Shown: positions 35,096 through 42,379 of the stretch, piece after piece
Layout of the letters: every line of letters begins with the position of its first letter
Position numbering within the stretch: the first letter of the stretch is position 1
NCBI GenBank assembly: GCA_030532305.1
Contig: JAUNLJ010000001.1
Location: forward strand, 1 to 42,935
Origin: Tissierellia bacterium
GTDB lineage: Bacteria > Bacillota > Clostridia > Tissierellales > Peptoniphilaceae
Reading direction: 5' to 3'
Length of the DNA stretch: 42,935 nucleotides
Notes under the pieces: model-generated
The model's input: only the letters and a program-made list of their open reading frames with translations
Database searches by the model: none
What the model was told of the DNA's origin: nothing
Translations under genes and position numbers: made by a program

Positions 35096-35641
35096 TTAGG
35101 CGGGGTCATAGTCCTCCACCTTACTCCCACACCGGGGACAGTAGATGGCCCCTTCTTCTAGTTCATAGTGGCAGTGGAGGCAGTAGTGCTTTTCTTTTTT
35201 TACCTCCGCCTCAATGAGGTCTTCTGGCCCAGACAGGTCTAGGACCTCGGCCCCACAGTTAGAACAAAACTTGGCCTTGTCGTCTAGCTGGGCCCCACAC
35301 CGGGCACAGCGTTTTTGTCCATTTTTTTCCGCCTCCATGAGTTCCTGGTACTTTAGGAGGTTTTCCAAACGTTCAATGTCTTCAATCACCTGGTCTATTT
35401 GGAGAAGGAGCTGGGCCGCCTTGGTTTCTAACCGGTGGGACTGGTCTCTCATCTCCATATAATAGGCCTCCCCCAGATGGGTAAAGAGCCCCTCTAGCTG
35501 TTTTTGCTCTTCCTTGATTTGAAGCTTTAACTTGCTTTGCTTTTGGGCTTCCTTGGCTGTGTTATTGACCCTTTGACCCATGTCCACAGCCCGGTTAAAG
35601 AGATCTTCCACCCCTCTACCGATGCCATCAAATATATCCAT
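35096..35641 (-). CDS. Double zinc-ribbon protein with coiled coil
   Basis: It has 181 residues. Residues 30-105 are a helical, probably coiled-coil region rich in Glu, Gln and Lys. Then come two zinc ribbons: CARCGAQL...CSNCGAE (about 112-132) and CLHCHYEL...CPRCGSK (about 154-174). There is no signal peptide or membrane span. Proteins of this layout are common in Clostridia and have no assigned role. The ATG follows AAGGAGG; a -10 of the extended type is at 35669-35677. It is a single-gene unit with a strong terminator. Location next to a metal exporter may be coincidental. Confidence 0.82.
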   Translation of the reverse strand: MDIFDGIGRGVEDLFNRAVDMGQRVNNTAKEAQKQSKLKLQIKEEQKQLEGLFTHLGEAYYMEMRDQSHRLETKAAQLLLQIDQVIEDIERLENLLKYQELMEAEKNGQKRCARCGAQLDDKAKFCSNCGAEVLDLSGPEDLIEAEVKKEKHYCLHCHYELEEGAIYCPRCGSKVEDYDPA

Positions 35642-35668
35642 GCTTTCCCCTCCTTATCTGTAAGGCCT

Positions 35669-35677
35669 ATTCTACCA
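35669..35677 (-). promoter_or_regulatory. Possible extended -10 of the zinc-ribbon gene
   Basis: TGGTAGAAT on the minus strand, about 30 bases before the ATG, fitting TGnTANAAT. Confidence 0.4.
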
Positions 35678-35810
35678 TAAAAGAAGCCCCCTATTGGGAC
35701 TTTAGACAGATATTAGACTTTTGTTGGCCCTTTTCTCATGTTTATCCCCCTTGAAACTTGGGTATCATTTTTGAAAAGACGACTTTATCTTAAATGTGAG
35801 GAGGTTTCCT

Positions 35811-36053
35811 ATGGCAAATCCTGTTTTATATTCTGGGAGATTTTGTCCCTTTTGTAAGAGGGTGGAGCTCTTTATCCGGACCAAGGGCTTAGAAGACAAG
35901 GTCTCAAAGGTGCTTATAGATCAAGATCCCCAGGCCAGACAACGGCTTATTGAAGAAGGGGGCAAGAGCCAGATCCCCTGCCTAGAGCATGACGGCCAGT
36001 GGCTCTATGAGTCTAAGGATATTATGGCTTGGTTGGAAAAAGAATATCTCTAA
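35811..36053 (+). CDS. Glutaredoxin/GST N-terminal-like thiol protein
   Basis: An 80-residue thioredoxin-fold protein with the active site RFCPFCKR near residue 11, a cis-proline in SQIPCLEHDG and the C-terminal YESKDIMAWLEKEY. This pattern is that of stand-alone glutathione S-transferase N-terminal domains of the glutaredoxin type. I use ATG 35811, six bases after GAGGAGG; the GTG at 35796 lies in front of that site. It probably reduces disulphides or mixed thiols; the thiol it uses is unknown. It is followed by its own gap and a new promoter, so it may be monocistronic. Confidence 0.86.
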   Translation: MANPVLYSGRFCPFCKRVELFIRTKGLEDKVSKVLIDQDPQARQRLIEEGGKSQIPCLEHDGQWLYESKDIMAWLEKEYL

Positions 36054-36055
36054 AC

Positions 36056-36084
36056 TTGTAATTAAGGGCCTTTAGCCTTATAAT
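36056..36084 (+). promoter_or_regulatory. Promoter of the DUF1858 gene
   Basis: TTGTAA (36056-36061), 17 bases, TATAAT (36079-36084). The -35 begins five bases after the preceding gene's last codon. Confidence 0.78.
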
Positions 36085-36134
36085 ATGTATGTTGTGACTA
36101 TAAAACCACTTAGAGCACTTAAAGGAGGATATAG

Positions 36135-36326
36135 ATGATTACTAAAGATATGTTAATTGGCGACCTGCTTCGTCAAAACCCTGAAAAAGCACGGACCCTT
36201 ATGCAATTTGGCATGGGCTGTGTGGGCTGCCCATCTAGTCAAATGGAAAGTATCGAAGAAGCTGCCATTGTCCACGGCATGGACCTAGACCAACTGATGG
36301 CTGCCCTAAATCAAGAAGAAAAGTAA
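36135..36326 (+). CDS. DUF1858 domain protein
   Basis: A 63-residue protein covering a complete DUF1858 domain: [41 protein letters not shown]. The CVGC pair around residue 29 is typical. Related domains occur with hybrid-cluster and iron-sulphur repair proteins and are often annotated as disulphide oxidoreductases, without proof. The ATG follows AAAGGAGG. A good promoter and a strong bidirectional terminator make it a single-gene unit. Confidence 0.9.
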   Translation: MITKDMLIGDLLRQNPEKARTLMQFGMGCVGCPSSQMESIEEAAIVHGMDLDQLMAALNQEEK

Positions 36327-36364
36327 AAAAAGAAGAAGTCCTACTGAGGGCTTCTTCTTTTTTT
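36326..36364 (+). terminator. Bidirectional terminator between DUF1858 and DUF1002 genes
   Basis: A long stem, AAAAAAGAAGAAGTCC with GGGCTTCTTCTTTTTT, around TACTGA. T-runs follow on both strands. Confidence 0.92.
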
Positions 36365-36381
36365 GTCCATATTTTTATAAT

Positions 36382-37254
36382 TTAGTTAAAGAGGCCCATG
36401 AGCCAGTCAAAGAAACTGTTGATGGCATCCCTTAGGCCAGCTAAAAAGCTTTGGCCTTCTTCGCTGGACAGGTAGTCTTTGGCTTGGCCCACTAGGTCGC
36501 CGGCCTGGTCTTTGACGGCTGCCCAATCGATGTCTACCTGCCTTAGGCCGTCTAAGAAGTTGACCACTTGGTCTTCTTGGTCGGGGCTTAGGTTAATATT
36601 TAGGTCTCCAGCCACATTAATCACAATGGACCGGACCTCTTCCTTGGTCTTGGGGGCATTTTCTGCTATGGCCACCTTGGCTGTTTCAATGAGGTCTGCG
36701 GCCTCCTGGGCCCCGATGCTATCGGAAAGAGAGGAGGTCACCACCAGCTCCTCATTGGCCACCTGCTTGATGTCTTCAGAAATAGGCTGGCCTGTGGAGG
36801 CCTCATGGGCCTTTAAAAGGCCGGTTAGGGCAGCTGAACCGGATACATTCATGGTACAGTCCACATAGACCTCAACGTCTTCTACCCCAGCTGTGGCCAG
36901 GGCGTTTTTATACATGGCCGGGGTAATATAACGGATCTTGTCGGATGTTTCCACATGGATGCCAGACCCCTTGGCCAGGTAGCGCAAACGGGCTGAGGAT
37001 AGGGCCTGGGACCCAATTTTTTCAGCCGGCATATAGTTGCCTAAATATTGGTATTCTTCTGCATTGGTGACTTCTACGGTGGGGGTTTCTTTGGTGACCC
37101 CAAAGTTTTCCCTTAGCTTGTCCTTGTCTGCTTCAGACAGGTCTTGACCTAGGACCACGATGACATCTCCCTCTTGGGCCTGGGCATAGACAGGACCTAG
37201 GGCGGCTACAACAAATAAAAAAGCTAAAAATAAAGCTGTAATTTTTCCTTTCAT
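36382..37254 (-). CDS. DUF1002 exported protein (YpuA-like)
   Basis: The 290-residue protein starts with a signal peptide (MKGKITALFLAFLFVVAALGP, likely cleavage after VYAQA around residue 26). The mature part has GDVIVVLGQDLSEADK, the ARLRYLAKGSGIHVETSDKIRYIT block and the DVEVYVDCTMNVSGSAALTGLLKA block, the DUF1002 signatures. The C-terminal 30 residues (SFFDWLMGLFN) are aromatic and may bind the membrane. Its function is unknown; YpuA is a secreted or envelope protein in Bacillus. The ATG follows AAAGGAGG. The upstream region holds stacked inverted repeats. Confidence 0.88.
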   Translation of the reverse strand: MKGKITALFLAFLFVVAALGPVYAQAQEGDVIVVLGQDLSEADKDKLRENFGVTKETPTVEVTNAEEYQYLGNYMPAEKIGSQALSSARLRYLAKGSGIHVETSDKIRYITPAMYKNALATAGVEDVEVYVDCTMNVSGSAALTGLLKAHEASTGQPISEDIKQVANEELVVTSSLSDSIGAQEAADLIETAKVAIAENAPKTKEEVRSIVINVAGDLNINLSPDQEDQVVNFLDGLRQVDIDWAAVKDQAGDLVGQAKDYLSSEEGQSFLAGLRDAINSFFDWLMGLFN

Positions 37255-37333
37255 ATAGGATCCTCCTTTTGGTCCCTATTATACTACAAAAAGGCCTCTT
37301 CTAGGCCTAAAAACTTGATTATAACCATATCTT

Positions 37334-37379
37334 AAACCTATCTTTGACCTTTTCACCTGGCCATCAAGATAGGTTTTTT
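37334..37379 (+). repeat. Long inverted repeat upstream of the DUF1002 gene
   Basis: AAACCTATCTTTGA (37334-37347) pairs with TCAAGATAGGTTT (37364-37376) with one bulge; a run of T follows on the plus strand. A second hairpin, AGGCCT-AGAAG-AGGCCT with TTTTT on the minus strand, lies at about 37290-37309. With the TATAAT at 37323-37318 this could be an attenuator for DUF1002, or end plus-strand transcripts. Confidence 0.45.
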
Positions 37380-37388
37380 ATCTAGGCA

Positions 37389-37414
37389 TAAAAAAAGGAC
37401 CGGGCACCCGGCCC
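37389..37414 (-). terminator. Terminator of the glutaredoxin gene
   Basis: GGGCCGG pairs with CCGGTCC around GTGC, followed by TTTTTTT on the minus strand. Confidence 0.9.
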
Positions 37415-37430
37415 GAATCCCTTTTCTTTT

Positions 37431-37658
37431 TTATAGTAGGCTTTCTAAACGTGCCCTGTCGAAGCCGACAATTTCTTCATCGTCAACCACAATAACGGGA
37501 ACGCCGGTATAGCCCTTGGCCATAAGTTCATCTCTGGCTACGCTATCTGTTTGTACATTTTTTTCTACAAAATCTACATTTTTTTCTTTTAAATAGTCCT
37601 TAGCCATGGTGCAATAAGGGCAGGTGGAGCTTGTATAAACAACTACATCTTTTGCCAT
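37431..37658 (-). CDS. Glutaredoxin-like protein (NrdH/YruB type)
   Basis: A 75-residue thioredoxin-fold protein with the redox motif STCPYCTMAK (cysteines around residues 13 and 16), the cis-proline in TGVPVIVVDD and the C-terminal GFDRARLESLL. That C-terminal motif fits the YruB/glutaredoxin group found in anaerobes, which works without a dedicated glutathione system. The ATG follows AGGAGGAAAATC. It is a single-gene unit downstream of arsR with its own terminator. NrdH (electron donor for ribonucleotide reductase) is the closest alternative, but no nrd gene is near. Confidence 0.9.
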   Translation of the reverse strand: MAKDVVVYTSSTCPYCTMAKDYLKEKNVDFVEKNVQTDSVARDELMAKGYTGVPVIVVDDEEIVGFDRARLESLL

Positions 37659-37741
37659 GATTTTCCTCCTAAATAGTATTTTATTTTTCAGTTCATTTTG
37701 TCTCTAGACTAATATACCCAGAAAATTTTTCCCTAATCACC

Positions 37742-38095
37742 CTATCTATTTTGCAGGTGCTTGGCGTGTTCATAGCCCTCGTCAAAGAGGCTTAGGACGT
37801 GGTCATCATCTAGGGAATAGTAAACCTTCCGGCCCTCTTTTCTGTTCTTAACCAAATTTTCTGCCTTTAGGAGGCTAAGTTGGTGGGAGATGGAGGATTG
37901 GCTCATCCCTAAAAGGTCCACCAGCTGGGACACATTGAGGGTGGATAGGCTCAGGGCATAGATGATTTTTAAACGGGTGGGGTCCCCTAGGACCTTAAAT
38001 ATCCGGGACAGCCGGTCCATGGTCCGGTCGTCCTCTGCAAAGGCTAGAAACTTTTCTTCTAGCCTGTCCTTGTCTGTCTTGTCATGTTCTAGCAT
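37742..38095 (-). CDS. ArsR/SmtB-family regulator with a CzrA-type zinc site
   Basis: A 117-residue winged-helix repressor. The recognition helix region is LVDLLGMSQSSISHQLSLLK, followed by the wing NRKEGRKVYYSL. In the last helix D97, H99, H110 and H113 have exactly the D-x-H-x10-H-x2-H spacing of the zinc/cobalt-sensing site of CzrA and SmtB. No cysteine pair of the ArsR/CadC type is present. I choose ATG 38095, five bases after GAGGAGA; ATG 38113 overlaps the rsmA stop and would put that site inside the gene. It is the last gene after rsmA. A likely target is the Zn-type ATPase operon at 34953. Confidence 0.92.
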   Translation of the reverse strand: MLEHDKTDKDRLEEKFLAFAEDDRTMDRLSRIFKVLGDPTRLKIIYALSLSTLNVSQLVDLLGMSQSSISHQLSLLKAENLVKNRKEGRKVYYSLDDDHVLSLFDEGYEHAKHLQNR

Positions 38096-38109
38096 CTGGT
38101 CTCCTCTTC

Positions 38110-38970
38110 TCATATGGCGGGGAAATTTTGACCCAGTAGTATATATTCCTCAATGGCTATATCCTCAGCCCGCCGGCTGGGTTCAATTCCAGAAAGGGCT
38201 AGGGCCTTTTGGATCTCCTCCTTTTCTATGGCAAAGCCATAGGAGGAAAGGGCGTTTAAAACGGTCTTCCTTCTCTTGGAAAAGGCCCCCCGGACAATCT
38301 TTTCCATCCGGTCTATGTCTAGGCCCAGGGGGGGCTCTTTTTTAACTAGCTCCACAAAGGCAGAATCTACCTTGGGCTTGGGCATAAAGCAGGTGGCCGG
38401 GACCCGAGTGACAATCCGGGCCCGAGACCGGATCTGGACATAGACAGAAAAAGACCCATAGTCCTTGTTGCCAGAGTCTGCTACAATCCGGTCTGCCAGC
38501 TCCTTTTGGACCATAATGTAGATGGCCTCTATGTCTAGGCCCGACTTAAAGAGATGGTCCAAAATAGGGGTGGAGATATAATAGGGCAGGTTGGCTATCA
38601 CCTTAAGGGGTCTCTTGCCATAGCGGTCCTCTATTTCTTTTTTGATGTCGGTCTTTAGGATGTCCTGAAAGAGGACCTGGACCCGGTCAAAGCCGCCCAG
38701 GGTCTCTTCTAGGATGGGCTCTAAGGTCCGGTCCACTTCCACAGCTAGGACCTGGGCCCCCTTAAGGGCCATTTCTTCTGTTAGGGTCCCCAGACCTGGG
38801 CCAATTTCTAGGACCAGGTCTTCTGGGCCAATCTGGGTTGCTGTAGAAATCTTGTCTAAGATATTGCCATCAATTAAAAAGTTCTGGCCCAGGGATTTTT
38901 TAACTGAAAAATCATAGGTGTTTAAGAGGTCTCTGACCCGGCTAGGTTGGTAGAGTCTTAGTCCTGCCAC
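38110..38970 (-). CDS. rsmA: 16S rRNA (adenine(1518)-N6/adenine(1519)-N6)-dimethyltransferase
   Basis: KsgA dimethylates two adenines near the 3' end of 16S rRNA in late small-subunit assembly. The 286 residues include KKSLGQNFLID, the AdoMet loop VLEIGPGLGTLTEE (about 52-65), the catalytic NLPYYIST and the C-terminal RRKTVLNALSS. The start is GTG at 38970 with AAAGGAGG seven bases before. It overlaps rnmV by 13 bases. A clustering of rnmV and rsmA is conserved across Firmicutes and links 5S and 16S maturation. Confidence 0.97.
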   Translation of the reverse strand: MAGLRLYQPSRVRDLLNTYDFSVKKSLGQNFLIDGNILDKISTATQIGPEDLVLEIGPGLGTLTEEMALKGAQVLAVEVDRTLEPILEETLGGFDRVQVLFQDILKTDIKKEIEDRYGKRPLKVIANLPYYISTPILDHLFKSGLDIEAIYIMVQKELADRIVADSGNKDYGSFSVYVQIRSRARIVTRVPATCFMPKPKVDSAFVELVKKEPPLGLDIDRMEKIVRGAFSKRRKTVLNALSSYGFAIEKEEIQKALALSGIEPSRRAEDIAIEEYILLGQNFPAI

Positions 38971-39503
38971 GATTTTACCTCCTTTAGGCTTTCTATAAAC
39001 TCCTCATGGGAAATTTGGAAATGGTTGAGCCGGTGGACCAGTTGCTTGCCGTTGCAATGGCCAATGCCCAGCTTGTCGCAGAGGTCATCTCGAATCTTTT
39101 TGGACTGGGGATGGCCCACTAGGCCTAGGTTTTGCATGTCTCCTATACTATAGAGGGTCTTGGCCTCCTGGGCCAGGGGCCTGGCCTGACGGATGGCCTC
39201 CCGGATGGCTTCCTTGGAGGCATTTTCCACCCCAATATCATCCTTTTTTAGGGCCTGGTCCTGGGGCAGGAAGGCGTGCTTGGGGTGGTCTAGGGCCTTG
39301 TCCAGCCGCCGCCGGATCCTCTCGCCCATATAGTCTGGGTCTGTTAGGATAATCACCCCTTGCCGGGCCTCAATCTTTCTTAGGCTTTTTAAGAAGGACT
39401 CCCCAAAGGCAAAGCCCCCTGTGGTGATCACTTGGCAATCCAGGGCGGCCTTGACAGCAGCCACATCATCCTTGCCCTCCACCACAATGACTTCTTGAAT
39501 CAT
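38958..39503 (-). CDS. rnmV: Ribonuclease M5
   Basis: It matures 5S rRNA precursors in low-GC Gram-positive bacteria. The 181 residues start with a TOPRIM domain: EVIVVEGKDDVAAVKAAL with the catalytic glutamate, and ILTDPDYMGERIRRRL with the DxD pair. The C-terminal RNA-binding part contains SKKIRDDLCDKLGIGHCNGKQLV. The ATG overlaps the tatD stop codon (ATGA-type overlap of four bases), showing translational coupling. Ribosomal protein L18 is its known partner. Confidence 0.96.
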   Translation of the reverse strand: MIQEVIVVEGKDDVAAVKAALDCQVITTGGFAFGESFLKSLRKIEARQGVIILTDPDYMGERIRRRLDKALDHPKHAFLPQDQALKKDDIGVENASKEAIREAIRQARPLAQEAKTLYSIGDMQNLGLVGHPQSKKIRDDLCDKLGIGHCNGKQLVHRLNHFQISHEEFIESLKEVKSWQD

Positions 39504-40276
39504 AGGTGGACTCCAAAAAAATCTAGGGTGTTTTGGTCGGTTATCTTTATGAGGTCCTTCACATCCATCCCCCTTAGGTCGGCAATAAATTCTGCCACCA
39601 GGCGGACGTTCTTAGGCTCGTTTCGTTTGCCCCTAAAGGGTTCTGGGGTCAGGTAGGGGGAGTCTGTTTCTAAAAGGAGATAGTCCAAGGGAACAGCCTT
39701 GGCCACTTCCTTGGGAACCCGGGAATTCTTAAAGGTGGTGGACCCGCCCAGGGCAATTAAGGCCCCCAGCTCCTTGGTATAGCGCTCCATCATCTCCACA
39801 GAACCGGAATAGCAGTGGATGAGGATCTTTAGGTCCCCATATTGCTGCTGTTTTAGCTTTAAGATATCAAAGGTCTCCTGGTCGGCGTCCCGGCTGTGGA
39901 TGACCAGGGGCAGGCCCAGGTCATGGGCCAGGTCAATTTGCAGGTTAAAGGCCACCCTTTGGACGTCTCTGGGGCTAAGGTCCCGGTAAAAGTCCAGGCC
40001 CACTTCCCCAATGGCCACTACCTTGTCTTCCTGGGCCATCTGTCTAAGCTCCTCTTCCACCTCCATGGTATAGGTCTCGGCATCATGGGGGTGGACCCCA
40101 ATGACGGCATAGATCCGGTCATGTTTTTTGGCCAGGTCCAGGGAGGCCCGGCTGGTCTCTAGGTCTGCCCCAATATTAAAAACCAGGTCCAAGCCATCCT
40201 TTTTAAAATTTTTTATAATCTTGTCCCGGTCCTTATTGTACCTTTTTTCATCTAGGTGAGCATGAGAATCTATCAT
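39500..40276 (-). CDS. TatD family metal-dependent deoxyribonuclease
   Basis: A TIM-barrel hydrolase of 258 residues. Metal ligands: HAHLD at residues 5-9, the glutamate in AIGEVGLDF (around 93), HSRDA, the histidine in LIHCYSG (around 154) and the aspartate in LLETDSPYL (around 205). Family members act as 3'-5' exonucleases on DNA or tRNA proofreading enzymes. It is the YabD type, always found between metG and rnmV in Bacillus relatives. The ATG follows TTAGGAG. It is 11 bases downstream of metG. Confidence 0.93.
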   Translation of the reverse strand: MIDSHAHLDEKRYNKDRDKIIKNFKKDGLDLVFNIGADLETSRASLDLAKKHDRIYAVIGVHPHDAETYTMEVEEELRQMAQEDKVVAIGEVGLDFYRDLSPRDVQRVAFNLQIDLAHDLGLPLVIHSRDADQETFDILKLKQQQYGDLKILIHCYSGSVEMMERYTKELGALIALGGSTTFKNSRVPKEVAKAVPLDYLLLETDSPYLTPEPFRGKRNEPKNVRLVAEFIADLRGMDVKDLIKITDQNTLDFFGVHL

Positions 40277-40287
40277 TCTATCTACTC

Positions 40288-42228
40288 CTAACTAATTTTT
40301 GCGTTGTCGTCTATATCTTCTAGGGTGGAGGCTAAACTTAGCCTGCCATCTTCTGTTTCTGCAGCTAAAAGCATGCCTTGGGAAAGAACCCCCCTCATCT
40401 TGGCTGGCTTGAGGTTGACTAGGACCAGGATTTTTTTGCCCACTAGGTCTTCTGGCTTGTAGTCCTCCTTGATACTAGAGCAAATAACCCTTTCTTCAGG
40501 TCCCACCTTAATGGTTAGGACATAGAGCCGGTCGGCATTGGGGTGGTCTTCTACCTTGAGGATCTTGGCCACCCGGATGTCCATCTTGTCAAAGTCATCA
40601 ATGGTAATTTCTTCCTTGGTCTCAATCTTAGCCCCTTGTTTGGCGGCCTGACGGGCTTCAAAAAGGGCCTGGTTCTTGTCCCTTAGTTTTTCTAATTCTG
40701 CTTCTACATCCAGTCTGGGGAAGATGATCCCCTTCTTTTCGGTCTGGCCTCCCACTTCAAGCAGACCCCAGTTTTTGGCCTCTTCCAAGGCCACCTGGTC
40801 TCCTAGGCCCAGTTGGCTCCTAATTTCCTTGGCTGTATGGGGGAGGAAGGGGGTCAAGAGGACAGAGATAATCCTTAGGGATTCAGCCAGGTGGTAGAGG
40901 ACCGTATAAAGACGGGTGGGGTCTGGGTCCTTGGCTAGGACCCAGGGTTCGGTTTCGTCTACATACTTGTTGGTCCTGGAAACCAGCTTCCAGATGGCCT
41001 CTAGGGCCTTGGAGAACTGGTAGCCTTCCATGGCCTCCTCCACCCTTTCCCAGGTGGAAGTGGCTAGGTTTTCCAGGTCCTTATCTACCTCTAGCCTGTC
41101 TCCTGCTTGGGGAATCTTGCCTTCATTGTACTTGCCTAGCATGGAGACGGTCCGGCTTAGGAGGTTGCCCAGGTCGTTGGCCAGGTCAGAATTTAAACGG
41201 GTTAAAAAGGACTTAGAAGAGAAGGACCCATCGTGGCCAAAGGCAAATTCCCTAAGAAGGAAGTATTTTAAGGCATCCACCCCATAGAGGTCAATAATGG
41301 GTTCTGGATAGATGACATTGCCCTTGGACTTACTCATCTTGTCATTTTCAAAGAGGATCCAGCCGTGGCCAAAGATCTCCTTGGGTAGGGGGAGGTCCAG
41401 GGCCATCAAGAGGGCAGGCCAGATAATGGCGTGGAAGCGGACAATCTCCTTGCCCACCAGGTGGACATCGGCAGGCCAGAAGTCTTCAAAGGAGACCTCC
41501 TCATTGCCTAGGCCCGCTGCCGTTAGGTAGCAGGCCAGGGCGTCAATCCATACATAGACCACATGGTCCCTATCAAAGGGAACAGGGACCCCCCAGTCAA
41601 AGGAGGACCGGGTGACAGACAGGTCTTCTAGGCCTTCCTTTAAGAAGGAGTTGATCATTTCCTTTTTACGAAAATCTGGTTGGAGAAATTCAGGATGGTC
41701 TTCATAATATTGGATAAGGGCATCCTGGTATTGGGACAACCTAAAGAAGTAGGATTCTTCCTTGGATAGGTAGGTTTCCCGGCCACAGTCTGGGCAGAGG
41801 TGGCCTTCTAAAAGTTGACTTTCTGACCAGAAGGATTCACAAGGGGTACAGTAGTAGCCCTCATATTCCCCCTTGTAGATGTCCCCTTGGTCGTAGAGCT
41901 TAGTAAAGAGGTCTTGAACATTCTTCTCATGGTCCTTGTCTGTGGTCCTAATAAAGCGGTCATAGTCAATCTCCATGGAAGCCCAAAGGGCCTTGGTTTC
42001 TTCTACAATCTTATCCACATAGGCCTTGGGCTCTAGGCCAGCGGCCTCGGCTGCCTCTTGGATCTTTTGTCCGTGCTCATCTGTTCCTGTGATCATCCGA
42101 ACATCGTAACCCTGTAGCTTCTTATACCTCTTGAGGGCATCGGCGGCCACCGTACAGTAGGTATGTCCGATATGCAGGTTGTCAGATGGATAATAGATGG
42201 GGGTTGTCACATAATACTTTTTTTCCAT
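40288..42228 (-). CDS. metG: Methionyl-tRNA synthetase
   Basis: It charges tRNA-Met in the cytoplasm. The 646 residues contain HIGHTY (HIGH box, near 18), the zinc knuckle CTPCESFW...CPDCG (about 125-150), KMSKSKG (near 300), the anticodon-binding helical domain and a C-terminal tRNA-binding domain (about 540-646, FDKMDIRVAKILKVEDHPNADRLY), as in the dimeric class. I choose ATG 42228, seven bases after AGGAG; the ATG at 42234 is too close to that site. It heads the operon with tatD, rnmV, rsmA and arsR. The leader is about 60 bases, too short for a T-box. Confidence 0.97.
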   Translation of the reverse strand: MEKKYYVTTPIYYPSDNLHIGHTYCTVAADALKRYKKLQGYDVRMITGTDEHGQKIQEAAEAAGLEPKAYVDKIVEETKALWASMEIDYDRFIRTTDKDHEKNVQDLFTKLYDQGDIYKGEYEGYYCTPCESFWSESQLLEGHLCPDCGRETYLSKEESYFFRLSQYQDALIQYYEDHPEFLQPDFRKKEMINSFLKEGLEDLSVTRSSFDWGVPVPFDRDHVVYVWIDALACYLTAAGLGNEEVSFEDFWPADVHLVGKEIVRFHAIIWPALLMALDLPLPKEIFGHGWILFENDKMSKSKGNVIYPEPIIDLYGVDALKYFLLREFAFGHDGSFSSKSFLTRLNSDLANDLGNLLSRTVSMLGKYNEGKIPQAGDRLEVDKDLENLATSTWERVEEAMEGYQFSKALEAIWKLVSRTNKYVDETEPWVLAKDPDPTRLYTVLYHLAESLRIISVLLTPFLPHTAKEIRSQLGLGDQVALEEAKNWGLLEVGGQTEKKGIIFPRLDVEAELEKLRDKNQALFEARQAAKQGAKIETKEEITIDDFDKMDIRVAKILKVEDHPNADRLYVLTIKVGPEERVICSSIKEDYKPEDLVGKKILVLVNLKPAKMRGVLSQGMLLAAETEDGRLSLASTLEDIDDNAKIS

Positions 42229-42261
42229 GGTCATTCTCCTCGTATCTGGTCAAATCAATCA

Positions 42262-42275
42262 AAAGCCTAGGCTTT
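42262..42275. repeat. Perfect 14-bp palindrome in the metG leader
   Basis: AAAGCCTAGGCTTT lies about 35 bases before the metG ATG and inside the predicted leader. It could be an operator or a small RNA hairpin. Confidence 0.4.
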
Positions 42276-42295
42276 GTCTACTTATCAATGTCCCT

Positions 42296-42324
42296 ATTAT
42301 ATCTTTAATAGGGGAAAATTGCAA
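42296..42324 (-). promoter_or_regulatory. Promoter of the metG operon
   Basis: TTGCAA (42324-42319), 17 bases, and a perfect TATAAT (42301-42296) on the minus strand. The -35 abuts the terminator of the gene before it. Confidence 0.78.
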
Positions 42325-42363
42325 TAAAAGGCCCCCTAGAGGGTCTTCCCCCTAGAAGGGCCT
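42323..42363 (-). terminator. Terminator of the transglutaminase-fold gene
   Basis: AGGCCCTTCTAGGG and CCCTCTAGGGGGCCT form a long stem with small bulges, followed by TTTTATT on the minus strand. Confidence 0.82.
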
Positions 42364-42379
42364 AAGGAAATTTAACTGC

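Noticed and set aside
42229..42300. T-box riboswitch before metG
   Set aside because: The leader from the predicted promoter is about 60 bases and lacks the specifier and T-box sequences.
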